Shown in pieces: positions 12,491 through 21,658 of a stretch of 64,000 nucleotides of DNA (positions within the stretch are counted from its first letter, which is position 1; every line of letters starts with the position of its first letter). Origin of the DNA: Enterobacter sp. kpr-6 (GTDB taxonomy: Bacteria; Pseudomonadota; Gammaproteobacteria; Enterobacterales; Enterobacteriaceae); assembly GCF_900116015.1 (NCBI RefSeq), contig NZ_FOYH01000006.1:62001-126000 (forward strand), given 5' to 3'. The notes below the pieces were generated by a model. That model did no database searches, was not told the DNA's origin, and worked only from the letters and a program-made list of their open reading frames with translations. The translations under genes were made by a program, and so were the position numbers.

Positions 12491-13885
12491 TCAGGAAGAC
12501 AATGTTCTGATTAAATTTGAGAAATCTTCTTTGATATCATGGCTTTCTTCACGCAACTGCTCGATCTTGCGGCAGGCATGCAGCACGGTAGTATGGTCGC
12601 GACCACCAAAGGCGTCGCCGATTTCCGGCAGGCTGTGGTTGGTCAGCTCTTTTGCCAGCGCCATCGCCATCTGACGCGGACGGGCTACCGAGCGGGAGCG
12701 GCGTTTTGACAGCAAATCCGCCACCTTAATTTTGTAGTATTCCGCCACTGTCTTTTGAATATTGTCGATAGTGACCAGTTTTTCCTGCAACGCCAGCAGA
12801 TCGCGCAGCGCTTCACGCACGAAATCGATGGTAATGGCGCGACCGGTAAAGTTGGCGTTGGCAATCACGCGGTTCAGTGCGCCTTCGAGCTCACGCACGT
12901 TGGATCGCAGACGCTTGGCAATAAAGAACGCCACTTCGCCCGGCAGACGAATATCGTTTTCGTCGGCTTTCTTCATCAGGATCGCGACGCGGGTTTCCAG
13001 TTCGGGCGGTTCGATCGCGACGGTCAGCCCCCAGCCGAAGCGGGATTTCAGACGATCCTCGACGCCGTTGATCTCTTTAGGATAACGATCCGAGGTCAAA
13101 ATGATCTGTTGGTTGCCTTCGAGCAGGGCGTTAAAGGTGTGGAAAAACTCTTCCTGCGAGCGCTCTTTATTGGCAAAGAATTGAATGTCATCGATAAGCA
13201 GCGCATCGACCGAGCGGTAGTAACGTTTGAACTCTTCAATGGCGTTGTTTTGCAGGGCTTTAACCATGTCCTGAACGAAACGTTCAGAGTGCATGTACAC
13301 CACTTTGGCATTCGGCTTACGCGCCACAATGCCGTTACCGACCGCGTGCAGCAGGTGGGTTTTACCGAGACCGGTGCCGCCATAAAGGAACAGCGGGTTA
13401 TACGCGCCGCCAGGGTTATCTGCTACCTGACGCGCCGCCGCACGGGCTAACTGGTTGGATTTACCTTCAACGAAGTTATCGAATGTGTGCTTCACGTTGA
13501 CGTTCGAGCGATACGTCGGTTCCGCCGGAGCAGGGACATTATCCCAGCCGGAACGAGCCGCAGGGGCAACGCGAGGAGTGTGTACTGCCGCGACCTGCGC
13601 GGGCGCAACGTTTACCGTTTCGCGCAGCGTCTGGGTGACAGGCTTTGTGCCGACTTCAAACCGCAACTGGGGAGCATCGGTGCCGCAAAAATCGTTCAGC
13701 AGTCCGTTGATGTTATTGAGGTATTTGTCTCTGACCCAATCAAGTACGAAACGGTTTGGCGCATACAAAGCCAGCGTGTTATCGCTCAGCTCCGCCTGCA
13801 ACGGGCGGATCCACATACTGAATTCTGTGGCTGGTAACTCATCCTGCAATCGGGCAAGACACTGCTGCCAAAGCGAAAGTGACAC
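12491..13885 (-). CDS. dnaA: Chromosomal replication initiator DnaA
   Basis: The 464-residue AAA+ initiator melts oriC and loads DnaB. Domain [29 protein letters not shown] is followed by a variable linker rich in Ala/Val/Pro (about 90-130). Domain III contains Walker [17 protein letters not shown] and Walker [14 protein letters not shown], and domain IV contains the DnaA-box signature [13 protein letters not shown]. The start is GTG at 13885, as in E. coli; the longer in-frame extension to 14044 runs through the promoter and is rejected. The linker is 3 residues shorter than in E. coli (467). Confidence 0.97.
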   Translation of the reverse strand: MSLSLWQQCLARLQDELPATEFSMWIRPLQAELSDNTLALYAPNRFVLDWVRDKYLNNINGLLNDFCGTDAPQLRFEVGTKPVTQTLRETVNVAPAQVAAVHTPRVAPAARSGWDNVPAPAEPTYRSNVNVKHTFDNFVEGKSNQLARAAARQVADNPGGAYNPLFLYGGTGLGKTHLLHAVGNGIVARKPNAKVVYMHSERFVQDMVKALQNNAIEEFKRYYRSVDALLIDDIQFFANKERSQEEFFHTFNALLEGNQQIILTSDRYPKEINGVEDRLKSRFGWGLTVAIEPPELETRVAILMKKADENDIRLPGEVAFFIAKRLRSNVRELEGALNRVIANANFTGRAITIDFVREALRDLLALQEKLVTIDNIQKTVAEYYKIKVADLLSKRRSRSVARPRQMAMALAKELTNHSLPEIGDAFGGRDHTTVLHACRKIEQLREESHDIKEDFSNLIRTLSS

Positions 13886-14012
13886 GGCGGACTCCACTCG
13901 AACAAAGTCGATAAAATGACAAAGGCTGAATATTCGTGATTGTTGACACACATCGATAAGACCCCTGAAGGGTGACGTGCGAACCGCTATCTGCGGTTTG
14001 GCCCCTTTAAAC

Positions 14013-14042
14013 GATCCTGGATCGCGATCGGGACCGCGGATC
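14013..14042. promoter_or_regulatory. GATC cluster at the dnaA promoter
   Basis: Four Dam sites lie within 30 bases (14013, 14020, 14026, 14039), overlapping the candidate dnaA -10. Others follow near 14107, 14131, 14208, 14219 and 14229. Such clustering is the substrate for SeqA sequestration of the dnaA promoter after replication in E. coli. Confidence 0.7.
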
Positions 14043-14093
14043 ATAGCGTAAACTGCCGAAGAGATCTTGTGTTTCTCACAGATTCTTCACGAT

Positions 14094-14102
14094 TTATCCA
14101 CA
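14094..14102 (+). promoter_or_regulatory. High-affinity DnaA box
   Basis: TTATCCACA is an exact strong DnaA box, about 50 bases upstream of the candidate dnaA -10, consistent with DnaA autoregulation. Confidence 0.85.
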
Positions 14103-14233
14103 GGTCGATCCGAACCGGGTAAGTGTAAACGATCCTGGCTCCGCTGCGGGACGATTTCGCCCGCATATTGGAAAAATTCATACCTGGCAGCAAAAATTTG
14201 CGTAATCGATCGCGAGTTGATCCTTGAGGATCC

Positions 14234-14261
14234 TTGCGCTTTGATTATCAGCCCGTATAAT
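14234..14261 (+). promoter_or_regulatory. rpmH: Upstream rpmH promoter
   Basis: TTGCGC and a perfect TATAAT are separated by 16 bases and point toward rpmH-rnpA. A start near 14268 would give a leader of about 220 bases. Confidence 0.6.
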
Positions 14262-14358
14262 CCTCCACCCGGCGCGCAACGCGTGCATTCTGTCGTCAAA
14301 GGTTGTTCATTTTACGGGCAGAATCATGCGAAAATACGCGGGATATAAGGAAAGAGAA

Positions 14359-14387
14359 TTGACTCCGGAGTGTACAATTATTACAAT
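14359..14387 (+). promoter_or_regulatory. rpmH: Proximal rpmH promoter
   Basis: TTGACT and TACAAT with a 17-base spacer form a near-consensus sigma-70 promoter. Transcription would start near 14394, about 96 bases before rpmH. Confidence 0.7.
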
Positions 14388-14477
14388 CCGGCCTCTTTAA
14401 TCACCCACACTGAAGCGTTAGCTGTTGGCATTGCTAAACGAGCAGGCGCAAAAGTCAGTGAAATCATTCAAGTTTAG
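14370..14477 (+). other. Possible 35-codon leader ORF before rpmH
   Basis: A frame from GTG at 14370 to TAG at 14477 reads VYNYYNPASLITHTEALAVG and then IAKRAGAKVSEIIQV, with protein-like composition, and stops 12 bases before the rpmH ATG. The only Shine-Dalgarno-like GGAG overlaps the start codon, and transcripts from the proximal promoter would begin after it, so translation is doubtful. Confidence 0.2.
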
Positions 14478-14630
<153 letters not shown>

Positions 14631-14645
14631 TAAAGCTAACCCTGC

Positions 14646-15005
14646 GTGGTTAAGCTCGCATTTCCCAGGGAGTTACGTTTGTTAACTCCCAATCATTTCA
14701 CTTTCGTCTTCCAGCAGCCACAACGGGCTGGCACGCCGCAAATCACCATCCTCGGCCGCCTGAATTCGCTGGGGCATCCCCGCATCGGTCTTACCGTCGC
14801 CAAGAAAAACGTTAAACGTGCACATGAACGCAACAGGATTAAACGCCTGACGCGCGAAAGCTTTCGTTTACGTCAACATGAACTCCCTGCAATGGATTTC
14901 GTGGTGGTGGCGAAAAAGGGGGTTGCCGACCTCGATAACCGTGCTCTCTCGGAAGCGTTGGAAAAATTATGGCGCCGCCACTGTCGCCTGGCTCAAGGCT
15001 CCTGA
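14646..15005 (+). CDS. rnpA: Ribonuclease P protein component
   Basis: The 119-residue basic protein binds M1 RNA and helps mature tRNA 5' ends. The RNR motif ([16 protein letters not shown]) and the start [18 protein letters not shown] are characteristic. The start codon is GTG at 14646, as in E. coli. The 3' end overlaps yidD by 37 bases. Confidence 0.97.
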   Translation: MVKLAFPRELRLLTPNHFTFVFQQPQRAGTPQITILGRLNSLGHPRIGLTVAKKNVKRAHERNRIKRLTRESFRLRQHELPAMDFVVVAKKGVADLDNRALSEALEKLWRRHCRLAQGS

Positions 15006-15226
15006 TAGCCCTTATTAGGGTCTATCAGCGCCTGATTAGTCCGCTACTCGGGCCACATTGTCGTTTCACTCCTACCTGTTCGGCCTACGGAATTGAGGCA
15101 TTGCGCAGGTTTGGAGTGATAAAAGGCAGTTGGTTGACGGTGAAACGCGTATTAAAATGCCACCCTTTACACCCGGGTGGCGACGACCCCGTCCCGCCAG
15201 GACCTTTTAATACCAGAGAACACTAA
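14969..15226 (+). CDS. yidD: Membrane protein insertion efficiency factor YidD
   Basis: The 85-residue peripheral membrane protein has an N-terminal amphipathic/hydrophobic segment ([18 protein letters not shown]) and the conserved [19 protein letters not shown] motif. YidD assists insertion of inner-membrane proteins with YidC. It starts within rnpA in another frame and stops 2 bases before yidC, a conserved arrangement that supports a shared job with yidC. Confidence 0.95.
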   Translation: MAPPLSPGSRLLIALIRVYQRLISPLLGPHCRFTPTCSAYGIEALRRFGVIKGSWLTVKRVLKCHPLHPGGDDPVPPGPFNTREH

Positions 15227-15228
15227 CG

Positions 15229-16875
15229 ATGGATTCGCAACGCAATCTTTTAGTCATCGCTTTGTTGTTCGTGTCTTTCATGATCTGGCAAGCCTGGGAG
15301 CAGGATAAAAATCCTCAGCCTCAGACGCAGCAGACCACGCAGACTACGACCACCGCAGCGGGTAGCGCCGCAGACCAGGGCGTACCAGCCAGTGGCCAGG
15401 GGAAACTGATTACAGTTAAGACCGACGTGCTTGAATTAACTATCAACACCCGTGGTGGTGATGTTGAAAAGGCGCAGCTGTTGGGTTACCCGAAAGAGCT
15501 GGGTTCTTCAGAGCCGTTCCAGTTACTGGAAACGTCTCCACAGTTTATTTACCAGGCTCAAAGCGGTCTGACAGGTCGTGATGGCCCGGATAACCCGGCT
15601 AACGGCGCACGTCCGCTGTATAACGTCACCAGTGACGCCTTTGTACTGGCTGAAGGCCAGAATGAACTGGCGATCCCGATGACTTATATCGACGCGGCGG
15701 GCAACACCTTCACCAAAACCTTCACCCTGAAGCGCGGTGACTATGCGGTGAACGTGGGCTATAACGTGCAGAACGCCGGTGCAAAACCGCTGGAAGTGGC
15801 AACGTTTGGTCAGCTTAAGCAATCCATCAATCTGCCTGCTCATCTTGATACCGGAAGCAGCAACTTCGCGCTGCATACCTTCCGTGGTGCGGCGTACTCC
15901 ACGCCGGATGAAAAGTACGAAAAATACAAATTCGACACCATTGCAGACAACGAAAACCTGAACGTAACGGCTAACGGCGGTTGGGTGGCGATGCTGCAAC
16001 AGTACTTTGCAACGGCCTGGATCCCGCGCAGCGATGTGACGAGCAACTTCTACACCAATAACCTGGGCAATGGCGTTGCCGCTATCGGCTATAAGTCTGC
16101 GCCGGTTCTGGTGCAACCGGGTCAAACCGGTGCGCTTGCCAGCACCCTGTGGGTTGGTCCGGAAATTCAGGACAAAATGGCTGCCGTTGCGCCGCATCTT
16201 GACCTGACCGTGGATTACGGCTGGCTGTGGTTCATCTCTCAGCCGCTGTTTAAACTGCTGAAGTGGATCCATAGCTTCCTGGGCAACTGGGGCTTCTCCA
16301 TCATCGTTATCACCTTTATCGTTCGTGGCATCATGTACCCGCTGACCAAAGCGCAGTACACCTCCATGGCGAAGATGCGTATGCTGCAGCCGAAGATTGC
16401 GGCAATGCGTGAGCGTCTGGGCGATGACAAACAGCGTCAGAGCCAGGAAATGATGGCTCTGTATAAAGCAGAGAAAGTGAACCCGCTGGGCGGCTGCTTC
16501 CCGCTGCTTATCCAGATGCCGATCTTCCTTGCGCTGTACTACATGCTGATGGGCTCCATTGAACTGCGTCATGCGCCGTTCGCCCTGTGGATCCATGACC
16601 TGTCCGCACAAGACCCGTACTACATCCTGCCGATCCTGATGGGCGTGACGATGTTCTTCATCCAGAAGATGTCGCCGACCACCGTGACCGACCCGATGCA
16701 GCAGAAAATCATGACCTTTATGCCGGTCATCTTTACGGTGTTCTTCCTGTGGTTCCCGTCTGGTCTGGTGCTGTACTATATCGTCAGCAACCTGGTGACC
16801 ATTCTGCAACAGCAGTTGATTTACCGTGGTCTGGAGAAACGTGGCCTGCATAGCCGCGAGAAGAAAAGCTCCTGA
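15229..16875 (+). CDS. yidC: Membrane protein insertase YidC
   Basis: The 548-residue protein has an N-terminal uncleaved signal-anchor ([17 protein letters not shown]), a periplasmic beta-sandwich domain (about 60-340) and five C-terminal membrane segments containing the conserved Arg ([15 protein letters not shown]) in the hydrophilic groove. It inserts proteins alone or with SecYEG. A long minus-strand frame across this gene (15523-16878) is a shadow. Confidence 0.98.
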   Translation: MDSQRNLLVIALLFVSFMIWQAWEQDKNPQPQTQQTTQTTTTAAGSAADQGVPASGQGKLITVKTDVLELTINTRGGDVEKAQLLGYPKELGSSEPFQLLETSPQFIYQAQSGLTGRDGPDNPANGARPLYNVTSDAFVLAEGQNELAIPMTYIDAAGNTFTKTFTLKRGDYAVNVGYNVQNAGAKPLEVATFGQLKQSINLPAHLDTGSSNFALHTFRGAAYSTPDEKYEKYKFDTIADNENLNVTANGGWVAMLQQYFATAWIPRSDVTSNFYTNNLGNGVAAIGYKSAPVLVQPGQTGALASTLWVGPEIQDKMAAVAPHLDLTVDYGWLWFISQPLFKLLKWIHSFLGNWGFSIIVITFIVRGIMYPLTKAQYTSMAKMRMLQPKIAAMRERLGDDKQRQSQEMMALYKAEKVNPLGGCFPLLIQMPIFLALYYMLMGSIELRHAPFALWIHDLSAQDPYYILPILMGVTMFFIQKMSPTTVTDPMQQKIMTFMPVIFTVFFLWFPSGLVLYYIVSNLVTILQQQLIYRGLEKRGLHSREKKSS

Positions 16876-16880
16876 CACCA

Positions 16881-16907
16881 GGCCGGGTCAGCGTAGCGCC
16901 ACCCGGC
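16881..16907. repeat. REP palindrome after yidC
   Basis: GGCCGGGTCAGCGTAGCGCC followed by ACCCGGC is a classical enterobacterial REP sequence, located 5 bases after the yidC stop and before the terminator. Confidence 0.8.
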
Positions 16908-16927
16908 AAACGGAAAAGTGAACAAAG

Positions 16928-16951
16928 GGCGGTCTGATGACCGCCTTTTTT
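16928..16951 (+). terminator. Terminator of the rpmH-yidC operon
   Basis: A GGCGGTC/GACCGCC stem is followed by TTTTTT. It separates yidC from mnmE, which starts 24 bases later, so mnmE may rely on read-through or its own promoter. Confidence 0.85.
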
Positions 16952-16974
16952 ATTGCTATTTAAAGAGACGAATC

Positions 16975-18339
16975 ATGAGCCATAACGACACTATCGTTGC
17001 CCAGGCCACCCCTCCAGGACGCGGTGGTGTGGGTATTCTGCGTATCTCCGGCCTGAAGGCACGGGAGGTGGCTGAAACCGTACTGGGTAAGCTGCCAAAG
17101 CCGCGTTACGCCGATTACCTGCCGTTTAAAGATGCCGATGGTACCGCGCTCGATCAGGGGATCGCGCTGTGGTTCCCTGGCCCCAATTCTTTTACCGGTG
17201 AAGACGTGCTGGAGCTTCAGGGGCACGGCGGGCCGGTTATTCTCGACCTGCTGCTCAAACGCATTCTGAAGATTACAGGCGTGCGTATTGCGCGTCCGGG
17301 CGAGTTTTCCGAACGGGCGTTTCTTAACGACAAGCTGGATCTGGCCCAGGCTGAAGCGATTGCCGATCTGATCGATGCCAGTTCCGAGCAGGCTGCACGT
17401 TCGGCACTCAACTCGTTACAGGGGGCGTTCTCCGCCCGTGTAAATCATCTGGTGGAAGCACTCACTCACCTGCGCATCTATGTGGAAGCCGCGATTGATT
17501 TCCCGGATGAAGAAATTGATTTTCTTTCTGACGGCAAAATTGAAGCGCAACTGAATGGCGTGATGGCCGATCTTGATGCCGTCCGCGCTGAAGCCCGTCA
17601 GGGCAGCCTTCTGCGTGAAGGCATGAAAGTGGTCATTGCCGGGCGTCCGAACGCCGGGAAATCGAGCCTGCTTAACGCGCTGGCCGGGCGTGAAGCGGCT
17701 ATCGTCACCGATATCGCAGGGACGACCCGCGACGTGCTGCGCGAGCATATCCACATCGACGGGATGCCGCTGCACATCATCGATACTGCGGGCCTGCGTG
17801 AAGCCAGCGACGAGGTAGAGCGCATCGGTATTGAACGCGCCTGGCAGGAGATCGACCAGGCTGACCGCGTGCTGTTTATGGTTGACGGTACCACGACCGA
17901 CGCCACCGATCCGGCGGCGATCTGGCCTGATTTTATCGCCCGACTGCCAGCGAAATTACCGATTACTGTGGTACGCAATAAAGCGGATATCACCGACGAG
18001 CCGCTGGGGTTAAGCGATGTGAATGGTCACTCACTTATTCGCCTTTCCGCGCGTACGGGAGAAGGTGTGGATGTGCTGCGCCATCATCTCAAGGCCAGTA
18101 TGGGCTTTGACACGCGTATGGAAGGGGGCTTCCTCGCGCGTCGCCGTCATTTACAGGCGCTTGAGCAGGCAGCAGACCACCTGCAACAGGGCAAAGCACA
18201 ATTACTGGGGGCCTGGGCCGGGGAGCTGCTCGCTGAGGAGCTGCGCCTTGCTCAGCAGGCGTTAAGCGAGATCACCGGTGAGTTTACTTCGGACGATCTG
18301 CTGGGCCGGATCTTCTCCAGTTTTTGCATTGGTAAGTAA
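16975..18339 (+). CDS. mnmE: tRNA modification GTPase MnmE
   Basis: The 454-residue GTPase, with MnmG, installs the (carboxymethyl)aminomethyl group at U34 of tRNAs. The N-terminal THF-binding domain ([22 protein letters not shown]) and the inserted G domain ([12 protein letters not shown], the Thr switch TTRD, DTAGLR, NKAD) are present, and it ends in the invariant FCIGK with the modification Cys. The ATG at 16975 gives the E. coli length; an extension to 16918 runs through the terminator. In E. coli tnaC follows; here a csp gene does. Confidence 0.98.
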   Translation: MSHNDTIVAQATPPGRGGVGILRISGLKAREVAETVLGKLPKPRYADYLPFKDADGTALDQGIALWFPGPNSFTGEDVLELQGHGGPVILDLLLKRILKITGVRIARPGEFSERAFLNDKLDLAQAEAIADLIDASSEQAARSALNSLQGAFSARVNHLVEALTHLRIYVEAAIDFPDEEIDFLSDGKIEAQLNGVMADLDAVRAEARQGSLLREGMKVVIAGRPNAGKSSLLNALAGREAAIVTDIAGTTRDVLREHIHIDGMPLHIIDTAGLREASDEVERIGIERAWQEIDQADRVLFMVDGTTTDATDPAAIWPDFIARLPAKLPITVVRNKADITDEPLGLSDVNGHSLIRLSARTGEGVDVLRHHLKASMGFDTRMEGGFLARRRHLQALEQAADHLQQGKAQLLGAWAGELLAEELRLAQQALSEITGEFTSDDLLGRIFSSFCIGK

Positions 18340-18391
18340 TATGTGAAAATAAACATTGCTACTGGCTAAGGATCTGTGCGTTAATACTCGG

Positions 18392-18552
18392 ACTGGTTTG
18401 ACGTACAGACCTTTAAAGCAGTTAGTAAAGCAGTCCTCCAGAAGTTATCCTAAGATACCCTTCGACGTGAGCTTCTCCTTAATCGCTTCAAAAATTCTGT
18501 AAAGCACACCATCGCGCCGAAAGGCTCATTCTTAATGTAAAAGGTAATTTCA
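18392..18552 (+). promoter_or_regulatory. cspA-type 5' leader (RNA thermosensor)
   Basis: About 160 bases of untranslated leader resemble the E. coli cspA leader in order: a near-start cold box, CTTTAAAGCAG, CTGTAAAGCAC, GCCGAAAGGC and a TAAAAGGTAAT ribosome-binding segment. In E. coli this leader refolds in the cold to expose the start site. A TTAATA -10 candidate lies at 18381-18386. Confidence 0.8.
18399..18409 (+). promoter_or_regulatory. Cold box
   Basis: TGACGTACAGA is an exact copy of the cold box of E. coli cspA, located about 8 bases after the predicted transcription start. It marks this copy as cold-inducible rather than a constitutive cspC/cspE type. Confidence 0.88.
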
Positions 18553-18765
18553 ATGTCTGGTAAAATGACTGGTCTGGTAAAATGGTTCAACGCTGATAAA
18601 GGTTTCGGCTTCATCACTCCTGACGATGGCTCTAAAGATGTGTTCGTACACTTCTCTGCTATCCAGAACGATGGCTACAAATCTCTGGACGAAGGTCAGA
18701 AAGTGTCCTTCACCATCGAAAGCGGCGCTAAAGGCCCGGCTGCTGGTAACGTTGTAAGCATCTAA
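18553..18765 (+). CDS. CspA-like major cold-shock protein
   Basis: The 70-residue protein is one cold-shock domain with RNP1 KGFGFI and RNP2 VFVHF, and acts as a nucleic-acid chaperone. It differs from E. coli CspA at only a few residues (for example Leu8 and the C-terminal VVSI). It sits between mnmE and yieE, where E. coli carries tnaCAB, mdtL and yidZ, so it is likely an extra paralogue or a transposed copy. Its ATG is preceded by AAGGTAAT. Confidence 0.93.
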   Translation: MSGKMTGLVKWFNADKGFGFITPDDGSKDVFVHFSAIQNDGYKSLDEGQKVSFTIESGAKGPAAGNVVSI

Positions 18766-18791
18766 GCTTCCGTTCAAAAGCACAATTTCTT

Positions 18792-18816
18792 AAAACCCGC
18801 CTCTGGCGGGTTTTTT
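18792..18816 (+). terminator. Terminator of the cspA-like gene
   Basis: AACCCGCC and GGCGGGTT form a stem with a 3-base loop, followed by six T. It is 26 bases after the stop. Confidence 0.92.
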
Positions 18817-18953
18817 CGTTTTCAGGGTTCCTGTTAAAGGAAATGTAAAAGTCACCCCGGAAACTTTTATCTTCTTTTTTCCTCCACAAAACCTGCGCAC
18901 AATAGGCGACACTATTTTGTCTGGCCCCACAGACCATTATCACGGAGAGAAAA

Positions 18954-19679
18954 ATGGCGACACACTTTGCCAGAGGGATCCTGACAGAAGGGCATCTCAT
19001 GTCGATTCGGCTGCCTTCTTCCTGTCATGAAGCAGCGCGGCAACTTCCTGAACATCAGCGTAATCGCTTCCTGGCTTCCCGATCGCTACTCGCCGAGCTG
19101 ATGTTTATGCTCTACGGTATTAGCGAGCTGCCGGAAATTATCGTCAGGGCAGAGGGCCGCCCGGTCTTTGCAGACGCACATTTGCCTTCTTTCTCTCTGT
19201 CCTATGCCGGAAACCTGGTGGGCGTTACCGTCACTACTGAGGGCGTATGCGGACTGGATATGGAGCTTCAGCGCGCCACACGGGGTTTTCTGAGTCCCCA
19301 CGCGCAGGAGCGCCACACGTTCGCCAGCAGTGAAAAACTGTGGATCAATAATCAAACCGATCCCAATGAAGCCCAGGCGCAAATCATCACCCTGCGCCAG
19401 AGCGTATTGAAAATGGCGAATCAGATGCAGGATACGTCGGGATTTCTGCAACTTTTCCCCGGTTCCGGGCGTCTGCGAACCGCGCAGTCAGCGCCGACAG
19501 AAGTGGTATGCGATGCAGAAGACGTGCTTATCTGGTCGGTTGCCGTCACGCCTGCCATTGAAAGTTTGAATATCTGGTCGTTCGACAGCAAAGAAGGGTG
19601 GCATCGCCTGCCGGCTATCCAGCCGCGCGCCAATAAACCCGCTGCCCGCCTGATGCGCTTTAGTAGTCTATCTGCCTGA
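18954..19679 (+). CDS. yieE: YieE, putative 4'-phosphopantetheinyl transferase family protein
   Basis: The 241-residue protein begins MATHFARGILTEGHLMSIRL and aligns throughout with E. coli YieE. The PPTase core motif appears as CGLDMELQ (usual GxDxE). The second motif, normally W-x-x-KE, is degenerate (EKLWINNQTDPNE), so activity is uncertain. It starts after GGAGAGAAA. chrR follows 16 bases downstream, as in E. coli. Confidence 0.88.
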   Translation: MATHFARGILTEGHLMSIRLPSSCHEAARQLPEHQRNRFLASRSLLAELMFMLYGISELPEIIVRAEGRPVFADAHLPSFSLSYAGNLVGVTVTTEGVCGLDMELQRATRGFLSPHAQERHTFASSEKLWINNQTDPNEAQAQIITLRQSVLKMANQMQDTSGFLQLFPGSGRLRTAQSAPTEVVCDAEDVLIWSVAVTPAIESLNIWSFDSKEGWHRLPAIQPRANKPAARLMRFSSLSA

Positions 19680-19695
19680 CCGATCTTAAGGAGAA

Positions 19696-20265
19696 ATGAT
19701 GTCTGACACACTGAAAGTCGTAACATTGCTCGGAAGTCTGCGTAAGGGTTCGTTTAATGCGATGGTCGCCCGCACGCTGCCAAAAATTGCCCCGGAAGGT
19801 ATGGAAGTGACCGCGCTGCCGTCGATTGGCGACATTCCGCTGTACGATGCGGATATCCAGCAGGAAGAGGGTTTCCCGCAAAGCGTGGAAGCGATCGCAG
19901 CGCAGATCCGCGCGGCGGATGGCGTGGTGATCGTGACGCCGGAATATAACTATTCCGTCCCCGGCGGCCTGAAAAACGCCATCGACTGGCTGTCCCGCCT
20001 GCCGGATCAACCGCTGGCAGGCAAGCCGGTGCTGATCCAGACCAGCTCCATGGGCGCAATTGGCGGCGCACGCTGCCAGTATCATCTGCGACAAATCCTC
20101 GTTTTCCTCGACGCGATGGTCATGAACAAGCCGGAATTTATGGGCGGCGTTATTCAGAATAAAGTCGATACCCAGACGGGCGAAGTGATAGACCAGAGTA
20201 CGCTGGATCATCTGACCGGGCAGTTAACCGCATTTAGCGGCTACATCAGCCGGGTAAAAGCCTGA
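19696..20265 (+). CDS. chrR: NAD(P)H-dependent FMN quinone/chromate reductase ChrR (YieF)
   Basis: The 189-residue flavodoxin-fold enzyme carries the FMN phosphate loop LLGSLRKGSFN and the flavin-contact segment TPEYNYSVPGGLKNAIDW. Family members reduce quinones by two electrons and also chromate. Start and length correspond to E. coli YieF (188). It is likely cotranscribed with yieE. Downstream, adeP of E. coli is replaced by nepI, marking a rearrangement junction. Confidence 0.94.
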   Translation: MMSDTLKVVTLLGSLRKGSFNAMVARTLPKIAPEGMEVTALPSIGDIPLYDADIQQEEGFPQSVEAIAAQIRAADGVVIVTPEYNYSVPGGLKNAIDWLSRLPDQPLAGKPVLIQTSSMGAIGGARCQYHLRQILVFLDAMVMNKPEFMGGVIQNKVDTQTGEVIDQSTLDHLTGQLTAFSGYISRVKA

Positions 20266-20272
20266 GATTTGT

Positions 20273-20296
20273 CCCCCTCCCGGTTCTGAGAGGGGG
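20273..20296. other. Hairpin after chrR, possible repeat remnant
   Basis: CCCCCTC and GAGGGGG form a 7-base stem starting 7 bases after the chrR stop. There is no T-tract. It recalls the arm of the GC-rich repeat family and may be a decayed copy or a weak terminator. Confidence 0.35.
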
Positions 20297-20390
20297 AATT
20301 CCCCCATAAAAGTTGCTAAAACGTTAAATACGTCACACTCAGAGTGTTACACTGCGCGGCTTTACGCCTTTAAACAACGCAGGAGACGAC

Positions 20391-21572
20391 ATGAGTGAGC
20401 ATAAAGAAGGACACCATCGACCAAACTGGTCGGCGGTTTTTGCCGTGGCGTTTTGTGTCGCGTGTTTAATTACCGTGGAATTTCTGCCGGTCAGCCTGCT
20501 CACGCCGATGGCGCAGGATTTGGGCATTTCCGAGGGGTTAGCCGGGCAGTCGGTGACCGTCACCGCCTTTATTGCGATGTTTGCCAGCCTGTTTATCACC
20601 CAGACCATTCGCACCACCGACAGGCGCTACGTGGTGATTTTATTCTCCGTCCTGCTGACCCTCTCCTGTCTGCTGGTCTCTTTTGCCAATAACTTCACGC
20701 TGCTGCTGGTGGGGCGCGCCTGCTTAGGGCTTGCGCTTGGCGGCTTCTGGGCGATGTCGGCGTCGCTGACTATGCGCTTAGTCCCGGCGCGTACCGTGCC
20801 CAAAGCGCTGTCGGTGATCTTCGGCGCAGTGTCGATTGCGCTGGTGATCGCCGCTCCGTTAGGCAGTTTCCTCGGCGGAATTATCGGCTGGCGTAACGTG
20901 TTTAATGCGGCGGCAGTAATGGGCGCGGTCTGCATCGTCTGGGTGTGGAAAGCGCTGCCGCATCTGCCGGGCGAGCCGATGCAGCATAAGCAAAACATGT
21001 TCAGCATCTTAAAACGCCCCGGCGTGCTGGCGGGCATGTGCGCCATTTTCATGTCCTTTGCCGGGCAGTTTGCGTTCTTTACCTATATCCGCCCGGTGTA
21101 CATGAGCATGGCCGGTTTCGACGTTGACGGTCTGACGCTGGTGCTGCTGAGTTTCGGCATCGCCAGTTTTATTGGCACCTCGATGTCGTCGCTGTTCCTT
21201 AAAAAATCCCTTAAGTTCGCGCTGGCCTGTGCGCCGCTGGTGCTGGCAGTGAGCGCGCTGGTTCTGATTTTGTGGGGCAGCGATAAAGTGGTCGCGTCGG
21301 GCATTGCCGTGGTGTGGGGACTGGCGTTTGCGCTGGTGCCGGTGGGCTGGTCAACGTGGATCACCCGATCGCTGGCGGATCAGGCAGAAAAAGCTGGATC
21401 AATTCAGGTGGCGGTGATCCAGCTTGCCAATACCTGCGGTGCAGCGGTGGGAGGCTACGCTCTCGATAACCTCGGTCTGCTCTCGCCGCTGGTGATTTCC
21501 GGCAGCCTGATGCTTCTGACGGCTCTGCTGGTGGCAGCGAAGGTTCGCGTGAAAGTGAGCACTGAGGGTTAA
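20391..21572 (+). CDS. nepI: Purine ribonucleoside efflux pump NepI (MFS)
   Basis: The 393-residue DHA1-family exporter has about 12 membrane segments. It shares with E. coli NepI long identical stretches such as [46 protein letters not shown] and the C-terminal [16 protein letters not shown]. NepI exports inosine and guanosine. In E. coli it lies near nlpA beside selC; here it directly follows chrR, and the selC region begins about 13 kb further on. Confidence 0.93.
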   Translation: MSEHKEGHHRPNWSAVFAVAFCVACLITVEFLPVSLLTPMAQDLGISEGLAGQSVTVTAFIAMFASLFITQTIRTTDRRYVVILFSVLLTLSCLLVSFANNFTLLLVGRACLGLALGGFWAMSASLTMRLVPARTVPKALSVIFGAVSIALVIAAPLGSFLGGIIGWRNVFNAAAVMGAVCIVWVWKALPHLPGEPMQHKQNMFSILKRPGVLAGMCAIFMSFAGQFAFFTYIRPVYMSMAGFDVDGLTLVLLSFGIASFIGTSMSSLFLKKSLKFALACAPLVLAVSALVLILWGSDKVVASGIAVVWGLAFALVPVGWSTWITRSLADQAEKAGSIQVAVIQLANTCGAAVGGYALDNLGLLSPLVISGSLMLLTALLVAAKVRVKVSTEG

Positions 21573-21581
21573 CAAACATCA

Positions 21582-21651
21582 GGCCGGGAGCCATGACGCT
21601 GACCCGACCTGCAAAACTGTTGTCGGCCCGGCAAGCCTGCGCCGCCGGGCC
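21582..21651. repeat. Pair of REP-like palindromes (BIME-type) after nepI
   Basis: One imperfect palindrome (21582-21609, GGCCGGG...ACCCGACC) is followed by a stronger one (21625-21651, GGCCCGGC...GCCGGGCC) and TGACGTTTT. They lie between the convergent stops of nepI and the porin gene and could act as a bidirectional terminator. Confidence 0.65.
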
Positions 21652-21658
21652 TGACGTT

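Noticed and set aside
12491-14044. N-terminally extended DnaA of 517 residues
   Set aside because: The extra 53 codons run through the promoter and GATC cluster; GTG at 13885 gives the conserved N-terminus.
15523-16878. 451-codon open frame on the minus strand
   Set aside because: It lies wholly antisense to yidC, whose protein is clearly recognised. Its translation is His/Arg/Gln-rich with no family resemblance.
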